This document shows, piece after piece, positions 50,046 to 61,700 of a stretch of DNA of 64,000 bases. A program made the position numbers and the translations under genes. Below the pieces are notes generated by a model. That model worked only from the letters and a program-made list of their open reading frames with translations, was not told the origin of the DNA and made no database searches. Within the stretch, counting starts at the first letter, position 1. Each line of letters starts with the position of its first letter. The DNA is from Taenia hydatigena. Taxonomy: Eukaryota > Platyhelminthes > Cestoda > Cyclophyllidea > Taeniidae. Location: NCBI GenBank assembly GCA_036345935.2, contig JADWOT020000001.1, positions 9,686,836 to 9,750,835 on the forward strand, in the 5' to 3' direction.

Positions 50046-51041
50046 TGGGGCTTATGACACTTGAGGTGTAAGCGAGTTTTAATTTCGTACTGTTTTGACA
50101 TAGTAAATCTCTTACCAAAGCAGTAATCAAATCGCAGTCAGCCTTTGCGCCTCTTCCTTTAAACTTTGACTGTTTGGTGAAAGAGCTCTTGAGCGTAATG
50201 TGGAGACGAACTGGCCATTTGCGGATTATACGACCCTTGCCTGAGGTAGACTAGGCGGGGTAGGAAAAGCTCGCCTTGCCAATAATTGTGTGCACATGTT
50301 GGACACAGTGGCGGAGGTTTGGCAATTTTCAGCATATATGCGTCGAATGGTTGAACTCCATCGATCGTGTGGCAGTGAGCAGCTCACACGTGCTACTTAT
50401 AAGAAGTCAGTAGCACCTTTGCGTCACTGCACTCTTTCAGGGTGGTAGCTTTTCCTCCAAATCGTGTAGCCAATCGGCACTAATGATGATACTTCAAGTG
50501 TTCTCTTAAATCCAAATCGTTTCTTCTTTTGGAAAATCAGTACATCAGTCTAGACGAAGGTTGTCTCCATGGTGAAACGCACTGAACAGAACATTATGGC
50601 CAAGCAAGGCTGACTGTGATGCATTCAACCACAAAGGACTATAACGTGGCTGGGTAATCGACAAATCGCAAAGATGACATCTTTCATTGCTATCAGTAGA
50701 ACAGTGGAATCACTGCGATGACCGGGGAGAAGTGGAGTGAAATTAGGCTGCACGTCCAACAACACAATTTCGAGGGCTGTTAGTGGCACTTCACTGAAGG
50801 TTTTGTGACTGCCATTTATGAAGAGCAGAGCTGTTGGTGTGACTCACCTCGATGCGAAGGTAACACACTTCAATGGCAGCACTCATATTCTCTGTTTTGT
50901 GAGGATTGTGGGGGAGTAAACCCACTACTGCTCTTTATTCGCAGATGTAGTCAACAATGCTAAAATGTGAATTTATTTCAAAGCTAAGCACGCGCAATGA
51001 AGCTGATGGCTGAATTAGCTGCTTAGGCCGTTCTGTATGAT

Positions 51042-51409
51042 CTCGTGGATGATTTGCTCAAGATTCGAAAGGTGCCACTAAGTGGCTTTGGGCAAGTAAA
51101 TTGTTTGGGAGATTGCACTTTGGTTTTATGTTAGTGCGAATAGCCATATTGGGTGTTGGATGCTTTGGCCAATGGCCAGTGGTCCAGTGGGGTCGCGCTT
51201 TGTATGGGTTGATCGAATCCACTCAAAAGAGGTCACTCATCAATGAGAGTTCCAGATCCTTCTTCAAGACGTGCCTGGGATTCGGTTACAAAGAGGCACT
51301 TTCTTCAATTGTAACCGAAAATGGCGAGATGTGGTTGGAATGCACGAGCTTTGTGATAGGACGGATGGCATCAGCTCCTTGGAAGGAAATGAAGCCCTTT
51401 CACACATAG
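51042..51409 (+). pseudogene. Decayed open frame with a hydrophobic segment (right)
   Basis: Mirror of 3345-3058, extended to about 120 codons, ending near MKPFHT. An in-frame TGA lies just upstream. The substitution pattern is neutral; no family recognised. Confidence 0.3.
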
Positions 51410-52386
51410 CCAAGCCCCACTGAATCTATTCCAATAACAGCAGAGATGCAGTCTTAGACTACTCCCCTTCGCTGTGAATTCTGCTTTGGTTTTTGGCAAA
51501 ATAAGGAATCGCCTTGTCTCGCAAACAGGATTTTTACGTGATGGATTATGCATTGGCTATTAGGCGATGTAATGCAGATTTCTTTGTGCACACCACCTTT
51601 GCGGACACTACTCAGTGGGCACGAATGCCGTGGCGCGAAGGACGTCATCTAACCCCAAAGAAGGACTGCACTTGAAACGAGCATCTCACTGACCACCGAC
51701 CGCCGTCCACAATATATACATGGAAAATGAATCTTAGATGGTTCCATGCCAGATGCTGCTGCATCCGTCAGCGACGATCCACCTTTTAAACCAACAGCCT
51801 GCATGATTACCAAGAGTTGACACCACCTCGATGTGCCAAATCGGGGTCTTTAGAGGTGCTACCATTCCCAGTGGGTACGTCTTATCTTTCACTGCGCTGA
51901 CCTTTATCCGGTAATTATGTATGTCTACAACGTCTGCTTTTGAATCGGATTTGGTTGCCAAGTAGGTTATAAAATGTGGTAATACGACTTGCCATTAAGG
52001 AATAGCAGCCATTCCTGACGAAGGGTAGGTCTGAGGAACCAAATTTGCAGTTATACTACTGAGAGCACTCTAAATAGCCCCAACTGTCAAACGAAATAGC
52101 AAATCTCTACACGCAGATCAATTGGAAGCATTGCATTTCATCCTTTTAATGTACCCACCTCCCAACTGAGGGATGATTCAAGAGAAATTTGCTGTCCCAG
52201 GACCTGACAAGGACATCTTGGCCCAATCATTGCATTGACTCGGGTGCCTTCAGTCGAGGAGTATTTTTGCATGCATTATGTGACGCAATATACACTTCTT
52301 TGGTAACAAGAATCAGTAAGGAAAAGTTTCTGCATCGAATTGTCCTTTTGTGTAACTTATGATTTACTTCAGCGATGGTTCATTGA

Positions 52387-52576
52387 TGCAGCTACTCGAG
52401 ACTCCCTTGGAGGCAGAAGAAGACTTAATGCTTGGGCAGAATAGATGCATTCGGCAAACAGAAAGGATCCAGGGCTGCTGGCATGGCTCGGAGGTCATCC
52501 CATCCGGCTAGGACAGCAATGTGGCCATCCAAGTAACCGTAACTGACATCGGTGGTCAAACAAGCAAAGTATTACA
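52387..52576 (+). mobile_element. LTR-like repeat, copy A, right-arm-only duplicate
   Basis: TGCAGCTACTCGAGACTCCC to AAAGTATTACA, 190 bases, very close to 54888-55077. The left arm has no counterpart at the matching place, so this copy arrived after the arms separated. Similarity to the 54888 copy extends about 100 bases before and about 35 bases after the TG..CA borders, so the mobile or duplicated unit is larger than the LTR itself (about 52285-52612 against 54785-55110). Confidence 0.6.
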
Positions 52577-52611
52577 ATGGCTTATCATTGTGTCAATACA
52601 AAACACGGAAT

Positions 52612-53265
52612 TTAAAGAAAAAAATTAAGTAACAACAAACAACATGCATTTTTGTATTTATAAATAACTTGAATACAATTATTATGACGATTATACTCTA
52701 CAACTCAACAGTCTCCTAAGTAGAGCGTTTAATGACTTGAAGTTGAAATCATTCTAAGGAAACAATAAGCCACCGATATCAAAGGCTGCTAACATCATGC
52801 AGGCATCATATCGAAAGGTATCATAAGTCTGATGTAAGTTAGTTGACAAGAAGTGATGGGTTGAATTTTAAGGCAGCTTTTTCGAGAGAGAAGTTCTCAA
52901 AGTGTGATATCATGCAAGGTTTACAAATGCTATGCGCAGGCAAAGCACAACCACACGTTGGCAATTCATTTGGCTGTCTTATTGTGGGATTGCACACCTT
53001 TACTTCCCTCTGGACGTCTTTTGTCAAAACCCCACTACCGCGTGATTTGCAGGCTCCATAGCATTTGAAGAAAAAATTTAATTAATAACAAACAACATAT
53101 ATTTATGCATTTATAAATAACTGGACTACAATTAGCATGACAATTATACTCTACGACTCTGCCGGCTCCTAAGTAAAGCGTTTAATGATTTGAAGTTGAA
53201 ATCATTCTAAGGAAGTAATGAGCCAACGATATCAAAGATTGCTAGCATTATGCACCATAAATTAT
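52612..53265 (+). repeat. Direct repeat of about 200 bases inside a right-arm insertion
   Basis: 52612-52800 and 53065-53265 share AACAACAAACAACAT-like starts, TATTTATAAATAACT and GAAGTTGAAATCATTCTAAG at about 85 percent identity. The left arm goes directly from the equivalent of 52285 to that of 53456 with only about 35 shared bases between, so this whole stretch is a gain on the right. Confidence 0.7.
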
Positions 53266-54887
53266 ATCCTTAAGGCATATGTTTAATCGAGAATTCGATT
53301 GCTAAATTACAAGATGAAAGATGATGAATTGAACAACCTTTATTTAACTGTGATAGTAAACTTAACATTACCAACTACGTTTGGCACATTTTGCATCGGC
53401 ACTATATGCATGCAACGTTTAGGCCCAACGTCACAAATATGTGACATGTGTGGGTCATCTGCATGTAAGTTATGCCTCGAGCACCAGGAGCGGATCTTTG
53501 GAGTCTAGTGCTGTAGGGGCAGGAACGTCATTATCTAAGTTGAACAATTTCATTCTTTTTGGTGTTTTGCGCCATAACCTTAAGAGCGGACTCATTAAGA
53601 CAGATAAATGCAAACTTACAGCAGGATCAGCTCGAATCACACATCAAGCATGTCATTATCATCTGCCGTTTAGTCGCAAAAAAGACGCAAAAGATAGGAA
53701 TTGATTCGTCAGAAATGTGAATTAGGGATGAAAAGTCTAAATGCAATGCCAGACCTCTCGTAAACTCCTAATGATTTGACAGTTTCTGGGTTGCAAAGAG
53801 GAAGATTGTCGCCAGGATTGCATCACATTCACCGAGTGATGTACACCATAATGAAGGGAATCAAACTCCGCATAACACCCGATCCTGCCAAAGAGGCCGA
53901 ATCCAGTGATTTTCAAACAGAACAAGCAAGGCTGCCTTCTTTGCGCATTTTACTTCGCTAGTGTCAAGGCAGTGGCAATTCACTGAGGAAATACTACTTG
54001 AAATCAAGTGAAGGCGAGGACCACCTCAAAGGATTACCATTGGAGGCGATGACCGCACACGGTAATGGGTCCTTTTGAACTCCAACCCCTACAGTGGAAG
54101 ACGAAAGCAAGTGGACGCGATGGAGGTCATAAAGCAGACAAAGCAACGTGACTCACAGGTTGACATTGATGCGAACACGAGGGCAGGTGCTTGCACACGA
54201 GATCAAGTCCATAACTTCATAATTGACAATATCTTGAAGGCTATTTGAAGCAGCGGTTTGTGCGCAAAATGAGATGAAATCGCCAAACTGGGTAAATTTG
54301 CTTACAACCTGCTTCAATTTTCGCTACTCCCATTTTCGTAGTCGTGACTGCTGAAGATCAACCTCGAGAACCCGCTTCTGCTGTAGGGTCAAACTGTTAC
54401 AATTGTCTTCGGTACACACACTCGCGACTAGTTTTAGCTGTTGCTGGTAAAAAGTAGTAATTAAACATTAGTGAAACGGAATCCTGCTCTATGGGAATGA
54501 CTTTGCATCTTTATTTGCTATTTGATGAAAGTGACAGACGCATCCAGATCCATTGCGACGACGAATACATTTGCCAACTGACAGGCAAGTGGAAGTTCAC
54601 TAACCACTGTTGGCGACAGCGGACACTTTAAACGAAGTGGGCGCACGCCTTGTGTTTTGTGCCTCAGGCGCACGGATTCCTCCTTTCTTTTTGGTCAATG
54701 GTATTTGAATGCTCGAAACATCGCATAACAATCCTTTTCTTTCAATTGCTTTAGTGATTGCATGAATTCCCCTTAACACTGCGTGACGCAATTTATACCT
54801 CTTTAAGATAAGAGTCAGTTAGGAAAACTTTGTGCACCGAATTTTTTTTTAGCTGGCTTATAATTTACTTCAGCGATGGTTCATTGA

Positions 54888-55077
54888 TGCAGCTACTCGA
54901 GACTCCCTTGGAGGCAGAAGAAAGCTTAATGCTTGGGCAGAATAGATGCATTCTGCAAACAGAAAGGACCCAGGGCTGCTGGTATGGCTCGGAGGCCATC
55001 CCATCCGGCTAGGGCAGCAATGTGGCCACCCAAGTAACCGTAACTGACATCGGTGGTCAAACAAGCAAAGTATTACA
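54888..55077 (+). mobile_element. LTR-like repeat, copy A, right arm
   Basis: Mirror of 470-659 at about 93 percent identity by eye, with intact TG and CA ends. It lies 210 bases beyond the kelch stop codon, in the 3' flank of that gene. Confidence 0.6.
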
Positions 55078-55286
55078 ATGGCTTAGCATTGTATCCATAC
55101 AAAACACTTAATAAAAGTACATTTTTCCTCCCTATACTCCACAATTTTTGACACATGATGACCAACCCGTGGGGCAATTTTTAGTTTTCTACAAAAAAAT
55201 TGGACGTTAGAAGGAGGCTTTGGAATTTGGCAAAACAAATCAGTATATTGGAAATGTGAAACCAAAATCCTTGAACTGCAATTGTT

Positions 55287-57890
55287 TTAACGTTCTTCCA
55301 GCGTTTCTCTTGCCACCAGAAGATAAGACCATGAGAAATCTTCCAGCTCAAATAATGGCTTCCATTCAAAATTGGCCAACGGTTGGTTCTACAAGGGTTA
55401 CAACATTAGTAGTTACTTTTGAGTAATTAAGTAGCGAATGGGAACCAATAATTTACCTCTTCGGTGGGTAAAAATTCATAGAATCTGTTCGTCGGAGAAT
55501 CGTATACTATAATAAAAAGGTTAATAAATTTAAGTAATTTGATCAAATAATTTATGGTTCCATAGGATATGAGCACAACACTTACCTAACATTATCAATC
55601 TGTTGTTGAATGAGACAAGAGATGTGGATGACCAGTTAAAGTCACGAATTCCATTAAGACGAGTCCACTGAGCGTTCGCCTGTTCGATCGATGTCAGTGG
55701 AAGGCATTCGGCACTTAACTCTCCGGTCCCTCCAGCAACCACTACGCATCCTTTGAAGTAGGCCACTCCTGGAAGACGGCGTTCCTGTAACATCGGATTG
55801 AGCTTGATCCATCGCCATCCACTCCCATTCTCCGCATCTTCTACCAATATTGCAGCATGTCTTACTCTTCCTATCCTTCCTGGGTTAGCTTGAGAACCAC
55901 CAACAACCACGATCCCAATTTCTGGGATATTTAATGCCGATGCACCATATCGTGCAGGCAGCATATCAGGGAGTTTGGTGAGCCTGGATTGTTGACTCAT
56001 CCTAATCAAACATACCTGCCACTGGCCATGTCTAATTTTTCACAAGTGGAAGAGATCGTTCCATCAGACCAGCCGCCAAAAATGAAAATCGATTCATTTC
56101 TCGACGCAACAGCACAACTCACGCGTCGCCGTGTTGTTTGAAAAGTCTTATGGGAAGTAGAACCATCTCGGTAATTTACAGACTCCACACTCCATCCGGA
56201 GTCAACACACTTAACGAAACATACTCTACCTAAAAAGCAAGAGGATGAGACCATAAATTCAATTCACCGTCCAATGCAGTCGCTATTCCACTGGAAGGAG
56301 CTTTAACATTAAACGATTCATCCGGTTGCAACTGCGGCACAGACGTTAAACACCAGGACTTTGAAACAATATTGTAGCCGACGATCATCAGCATCTCTCT
56401 AAAAGTTTTCAAAAATTTGCCATAGAGTGGCAGTACAAAATGGCATGAAGGTTGCGAAAAGGGACAGTTTCACAGAATCCTATGGCTAGAAATCGGAGCA
56501 TTTATCGAATCGGCTAGTCGGTTCATTGGAGGGGTGGTTATTGCTATACTAAAAGTGATTTTACGTACTTTCTTTGTGGCCGGCAGTTGGAGACAGGCCA
56601 AATCATCCGTCTCAGGATCTCACTCAGCCACATTCCACGTTTTGGCAGAACATCGGCTTTGGAACAGTCACAGAAATAAAGGAAAAGATAACTCAGAAGT
56701 AGGAATTACAAAATGCTGAATAGTGTCATCAACTCAATTATTCTGCACCTATGACTCCCAAATAAATTTGCCCATCCACTCCGTATTAAATCTTTTAACA
56801 CGCATAACTGCATCTACCCACCCATTTCGCATCCATCTCTCAATCTCACGCCCATTTTAATCCAAATCATCCTTTATCCATCGACCAAATCTCTTTTATT
56901 TACCACAAAGCCTTTCGCCCCTTGCCCATGTCCGTGTCTCTTCTTTAGTCTTACAGTCACCTATCAAAATTGCTCATCCCTGAATCCCACGTCCTTTAAG
57001 CTATCCACCCATTCAGTGTGCTTACCTTTGCTAAACTGTTCTGCGTACCTCCTCACAAACGTCCAGTATTCGCTTTGACATTGTGGGGACAGCCTCGTCA
57101 ACTCAATCTTCGAAACCATCTTCCCAAACACCTTTGCCCTTTCCTTCACGTCACACTCATCAATGCCTGCTTCCAGCCAACTGCGAATCGCTCGGAACTT
57201 TGTTTCCTCACTCACGCATTTCAGCCGGTTGCTTTCCAGTAGCATCTCGAAGTACTGTGCTGTCGTCCGCATCAGCAGCCCCCTTCGCAAGCACACATCT
57301 TCAAAATGTTCCGCCATCAGTGGAATGCATATTTCCACCAATTCACGATTAAACGTAGCACTGGCTACCGACCACACTTCTGCCACATTATCTAGAGAGA
57401 TTCTTTAGTCAGTCAGGTTTTAACTCCGAAAAAGACTTTTCCCACCTCGTTCTTATGAACTCCACACACCAAGAGACGATTCTCTTGGAGCCAAGATTGT
57501 GTGCCAGAAGGTACAATCGAGTAGCGTTTCCTGCAGAAATTGTAATTCTGCCTGTGTATGCGTAGTCGACAACAGCCTCGACAATACTGAAAGACGGTTA
57601 AAGAAGGAAGTGATGTGCACGTACTCTGCAGAAAAGCGTTTCCATTGTGTTGTCACCCCACCTTGTTGAGTGGTCATTGCTCTTAAAAAAAGTGGGAATC
57701 TGGCTGCTAGAACCAGTCGGTGTGCATTGACACATTTCCCATCCTTTGTCTGGAAGTTGGAGCATGAAACCAACGTGCGCAACCTCACCTCAATTCGTAG
57801 ATCAGTGAGTTTTCCGTGTTCACGGAATGTGTCAAACCCGTGAATAGGAAATGAATCTGCTCTATCATCCAAACACACCACCGCCTCCAT
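55287..57890 (-). CDS. BTB-BACK-kelch protein (KLHL-like Cul3 adaptor), nine exons
   Basis: Exons, 5' to 3': 57890-57789, 57749-57625, 57586-57446, 57402-57026, 56396-56268, 56229-56016, 55983-55586, 55506-55457, 55388-55287. They total 1638 bases (545 residues plus TAA), in frame throughout. Introns are 39, 38, 43, 629, 38, 32, 79 and 68 bases, all GT..AG. BTB domain about residues 20-120 (AHRLVLAARFPLF 43-55, VVDYAYTG 81-88); BACK about 123-248; kelch blades from about 250 with double glycines at 343-344, 391-392 and 447-448. Family role: BTB binds Cul3 and the propeller recruits substrate for ubiquitination; the substrate is unknown. The start is chosen for its purine at -3 and G at +4. 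The length is normal for the family. The acceptor of exon 5 is the least certain: TTTTAGAG is needed for frame. Exons 8 and 9 sit inside the right arm of the inverted repeat and are mirrored at 39-258. Confidence 0.9.
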
Positions 57891-57905
57891 TTTCGCTGAG
57901 GGATT
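57891..57905 (-). promoter_or_regulatory. Possible trans-splice acceptor just upstream of the kelch start codon
   Basis: Read on the minus strand, a CCCTCAG acceptor-like sequence ends at 57896, leaving only a five-base leader (CGAAA) before the ATG at 57890. Tapeworm mRNAs are often capped by a spliced leader joined at such an AG a few bases before the start codon (established for cestodes). The site fits but is short and has a weak pyrimidine tract, so it may be chance. Confidence 0.3.
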
Positions 57906-57911
57906 AAGTTT

Positions 57912-58553
57912 TCAAAGTACAGCGAAGTGTGTTCCAAGTTTAACACGAGATGCGTGCGTGAAAGAGCGAATGATTGTAAACGTGGCACGCGTTGAAAAGC
58001 CTTGGGTAACCTTGAAGAAGCAAAGAGATTGGTTGTAATGCACAAATGGTAAGCCTGCGCTAACTGACAATCGATTGCGTTCTTTAACCATGCGTAAATG
58101 TGGTACTTGGATTTGCAAGGCTAAATGATCCTTGCTTAGGGTGATGCAAGAAGGGCATATGATGTGGCCGGGATGAACTGATTTACTTTTGCTTCTTGTT
58201 TCAACATGAACGGATAATGCTGGTACAGTCTTGACTGGTGGACAATTTGGTAGCATCAAGTTCAAGAGGACACCCGCCAATGTGCTACAATTATTTCCAA
58301 AATCAAATAGAGTCGAGAAAACGCAAGTTAACCGAAGGTTACTTTGCAAGATCACCACACCTAACTTTCGTCCCACTCTCACGTGTCTGCGAATGTGCGC
58401 GGTGTGTTCAACCATTGACACACTTAAACCAATGTTCCGAGATTTTTGTGGTTTTATTCCACGTTTCTCTTGTATGCAAATCCGAAGCTCATTGAAGAGG
58501 TTAAGCAAACAAAAGCATTGAATCAGGGTCGTAGAACAGTACAAGCTTCCCAT
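57912..58553 (-). CDS. 213-codon open frame just upstream of the kelch gene, unrecognised
   Basis: Same strand as kelch, ending 21 bases before its start codon. Contains RRHVRVGRKLGVVI and HPGHIICPSCITLSKDH. Two shorter plus-strand frames overlap it at 58231-58521, which weakens it. It could be a separate small gene, part of a longer 5' region of kelch, or chance. No domain recognised. Confidence 0.25.
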   Translation of the reverse strand: MGSLYCSTTLIQCFCLLNLFNELRICIQEKRGIKPQKSRNIGLSVSMVEHTAHIRRHVRVGRKLGVVILQSNLRLTCVFSTLFDFGNNCSTLAGVLLNLMLPNCPPVKTVPALSVHVETRSKSKSVHPGHIICPSCITLSKDHLALQIQVPHLRMVKERNRLSVSAGLPFVHYNQSLCFFKVTQGFSTRATFTIIRSFTHASRVKLGTHFAVL

Positions 58554-60310
58554 AACCTCATCAAGTAGACATTTTAAGTGATATTTATAAAAATGGAAAC
58601 GTGAGTGGTAATTGTTATTCGAGGAATATTGTGGTCAGGTTTCAACTCTTTCATTCGGAACCGCTAGCACTTATGCGGCCTTGGAGCCATGCCAGTGACC
58701 CATTAATATAACAGCAAAAAACCAACAAAATTGTAAATGATGACAAAATTCGTGGTGGTCCCTTACAGAAGCCTGGAATCTGCTTCTACAATCGAAAATT
58801 ACTCCCATGATTTGCAGGATCGTTGTTACATAAAAAACAATCGAGGAGACCCATGTTGACTTCGATAGATATCTGATTTTGTCTGTTATCATTTCTTTGA
58901 CCGAACGCTTCCTTTATTTTCCTACAAAAAGGACGTCACGGGTCTGCATGACTGTTGGAACAAAGTGACAGTAATTTTTTCTTTGTTTTATCAGCTTTAG
59001 GTAAACATTGCTATCTCAAGCATGAATAATTTGTGAGAAATCTTCACTCACTTTACTTTACAAAGATTAAAGAGAAAAGTGCGATGCCGAAGTGTATCGA
59101 GTTCCATTAAAAGGGTCTAAGTATGATTGATTTATTAAATGACATTTACAACTTTGTTGACACACGCTGCTACCGAAGTCAAGAGGATCGAGCTAGTGCG
59201 TGGCTGTGAAATGTACGCATCACACTCAGAAGGTAGGGCATGGAAAACTACTTTACTACATTATCTGACTTTTGGAATTCGAATTAATATGCAATATCAG
59301 TTCCGAATAACAACCAAAAGTCATCAAAGTATTTTACGAGCGGATTCCCTTGATTTAATCAGCATTCTTTTCGTGGTTCAACTGCTTAATTAGGCGTGCA
59401 ATGGCAGGATAAATTGAGCCTGTATGGACGATAACACAAACCTATCGAGATACCTATAAAGAACCCATAGGGACATTCACAAAGCGTATGAACATTACCA
59501 GCTCTAACCCATCTGTGATGTTCAACTGATCACCTTTTATCCCCATTATCACCACCGCCACCACCACTGGTCTTAGAGATCTCGTCATCCGCCTAATGAC
59601 TAGCAATACTTCTTCTGAAAGACAACGCTCACTGTTGAATAAAATAATCCAATTACTGCTAAGTGAATATTGTGTATTCTCGGCCGCAACGCCTTAGAAC
59701 GAAACCTAAATAAAGCTGCTTGAAATGCGATGAGCGGTAACATCTGAAGATGACGGGCATAAACCCAAATGGGGAGAGACGTAAGCGCCTCCTGACGTAG
59801 TCTCCTGATGTGTTAAGACTTCGTTGCACTGGTGTTCATGTGCATCCAACTAAGAGTCACTGACTGCAGACGGAAACGTTCAACGATTAATAGGACTAAG
59901 TCAATGGTCGGTCGTTCGTCAACTAGTAAAAGGTGTGTAGAGATGTTTACCGCTACACTCATAAACACTTAGTTCATGCATTAAAGTTCTGCACCACCAC
60001 TAACGCCACCACCACTCCATAGCCGATCACTGTCACCGCAGCAATCAGAGGGTAGAGAAATAGGCTCCCGCAACACTCAACAAAATATATTAGGTGACTG
60101 CAAAGGGGTTCTTCAAAGAACATTTGCTCGTTAAAGTGACCAGAATTGCCAATAACACGCAAGGTCTTCTCAATAATATGCTATTCTGATTGGAATCTCA
60201 GTTGTGTTTCAGCATTTCACTCTATGGAAACGAATATAGCAACTAGTTTTACTTATCATATCCCACCCCAGTGACCTAATACAAAGCCTCTAACTGTGAC
60301 GACCGGGTTT
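58554..60310. other. Right flank, proximal part
   Basis: Outside the visible inverted repeat. Only short open frames. The minus-strand frame at 59974-60162 ends in a membrane-like segment (LIAAVTVIGYGVVVALVVV), but it is built on GTG/GGT repetition and has no supporting context. Confidence 0.4.
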
Positions 60311-61700
60311 ATTATGCGCACACATCTTACAGTAGCTATTAAATCTCGAATGCGGGGCAACTTTCATGACACAGGTGCGTTTGCGAGTGACTCTACTGCA
60401 GTGATATTGGTGCTTGCGGTAGTCCTACCAGCACAAGGAGCGTAAGCGATTTGCTCCTCCCTTCTTAGCTGGTACTGCTTCAGTGAAAGCATTCAGCCTA
60501 GTGTTTGCGCTTGGCCACACCTCAATTCTCTTAAATAAGTTGCAGACGTAAGCCAGACTTGTGAGCACCAGTTGCTTTATTTCGCCGGGTCGACCTTGCA
60601 CCAACACTAGTTAATCTTTGTCAGTGAGTGGCGTGCAGGGCAGCAAGAGGGCGAAGGAAGATATTGTAGACAAAACTAATAATATGAGCCAATTCGTGCA
60701 GCAGATTTCGAAAACAGTACACAGACGGCTGATAAGAAAATGACGATCAATTAAAGATTAATGTCAATTGGGAAGAAAGAAGACACGAGTGCTTGAGTGC
60801 AAGAACTTTCTTTTGTTGTACTTCGTGTAAGTCCATTGACAACTCTCCAAAACGCGGTTTACCGTTAAATGCGAAATCCTGTTTTCGACTAAGGTAGTGA
60901 GATCGTCTAGAAGTGCGCATTTAGGGTTATGAAAAGTGGTGCTTTACTATCCTGAAGTGAAGTGTGCTTGATAACGCTGTATGATTATTAAAGAAGCTGA
61001 CCCACAGTGATTTTTGGGGAGAAGCTGGGATAGCATAACGAAAGGAAAGTAAGAGAATATGCATTTGCTTAGGGAAGTTAGGAGTCAAATAATAATTAGT
61101 ATGAAAGAACGGACGCCAGTGATAGCCTTGTGTAGGCGCTGGTGGGTTTGGTATCCCACTGAGGTTGTGCTACGTCGATCTGGGCTAGTACACATCGAAC
61201 ATGTGACAGAAGTGGAACGCCCGGGATCGCTGGTTCATCTCGATAGAATTTAATAATCGACACCTTACTTTAGCCTTTCTTGCTACTCTTTATTCCTCTG
61301 CACTTCTCTTCACACATTTGCGCTATTTCATGTAGTCAGTTCCTATCCTTTCGTATCACACCCCTTTACATTGTATTCGATTACAGATCGTCGCGCGTAT
61401 ATATTACTGTATTGAATAAGGTAACACTAAAGGAAGCAGAAGTGGCGTCGGCGATGAAAGTGGACCGTGTTCACGGTGGTGTTAATGGCTTCATCGGAAG
61501 ATGAATGAGTGCATCGCGTCGAAACGAATTTGGCGGAGTGCAGCTGTTTAGCTTGCATTCGCAATTGCATTGTCAATAGCTCAAAGTCTTACAAAGTGAA
61601 ATCAAAAATTGGTGCGCATCAATTGATGCGAATAGATAAACTTTGTGGATAAATGCCAATTCAATTTTAGGTGCATTTGTTACTTTACATGAACTCAGAC
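60310..61700 (+). repeat. Dispersed non-coding repeat, copy 4 (right flank)
   Basis: Starts within the element (matching copy 1 from about 18980) and includes the distal part: TAGCCTTTCTTGCTACTCTT, ATTGAATAAGGTAACACTAA, and a final region like 20100-20240. Weakly similar segments at about 59440-59600 and 61850-62020 flank it and may be part of a larger unit. Confidence 0.6.

Larger units (their letters stand above)
50046..55286. other. Outer right arm, no complete gene
   Basis: Mirror of about 260-4330 plus the private gain at 52285-53456. A cysteine-containing fragment (CDMCGSSACKLCLEH) ends a 69-codon frame at 53299-53508, but the left arm does not preserve it. Confidence 0.4.
32925..55545 (-). 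repeat. Right arm of the giant inverted repeat
   Basis: Reverse complement of the left arm (anchors listed there). The outer visible limit, about 55545, falls inside intron 7 of the kelch gene only because the window's left edge stops the comparison; the true limit is unknown. Compared with the left arm it has gained DNA around 52285-53456 and keeps about 1.15 kb (about 48558-49715) missing on the left. It lacks counterparts of left 6978-8075 and 19620-20800. This mixture of private insertions and deletions shows that the arms have evolved separately for a long time. Confidence 0.95.

Noticed and set aside
1..55545. Inverted repeat as an assembly or sequencing hairpin artefact
   Set aside because: The arms differ by about 7-14 percent and by many private insertions, deletions and repeat-unit changes, which a fold-back artefact would not produce. 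A scaffold join error remains possible but would not create the divergence.
55530..55586. Read-through end of kelch exon 7 as the gene's C-terminus, which would imply truncation at the repeat
   Set aside because: A strong GTAAGTG donor at 55585 and in-frame exons at 55506-55457 and 55388-55287 complete the last blade, and both are conserved in the mirror copy.
59974..60162. Minus-strand frame with a membrane-like C-terminus
   Set aside because: Built on GTG/GGT repetition, no second membrane segment, and no supporting exon upstream.
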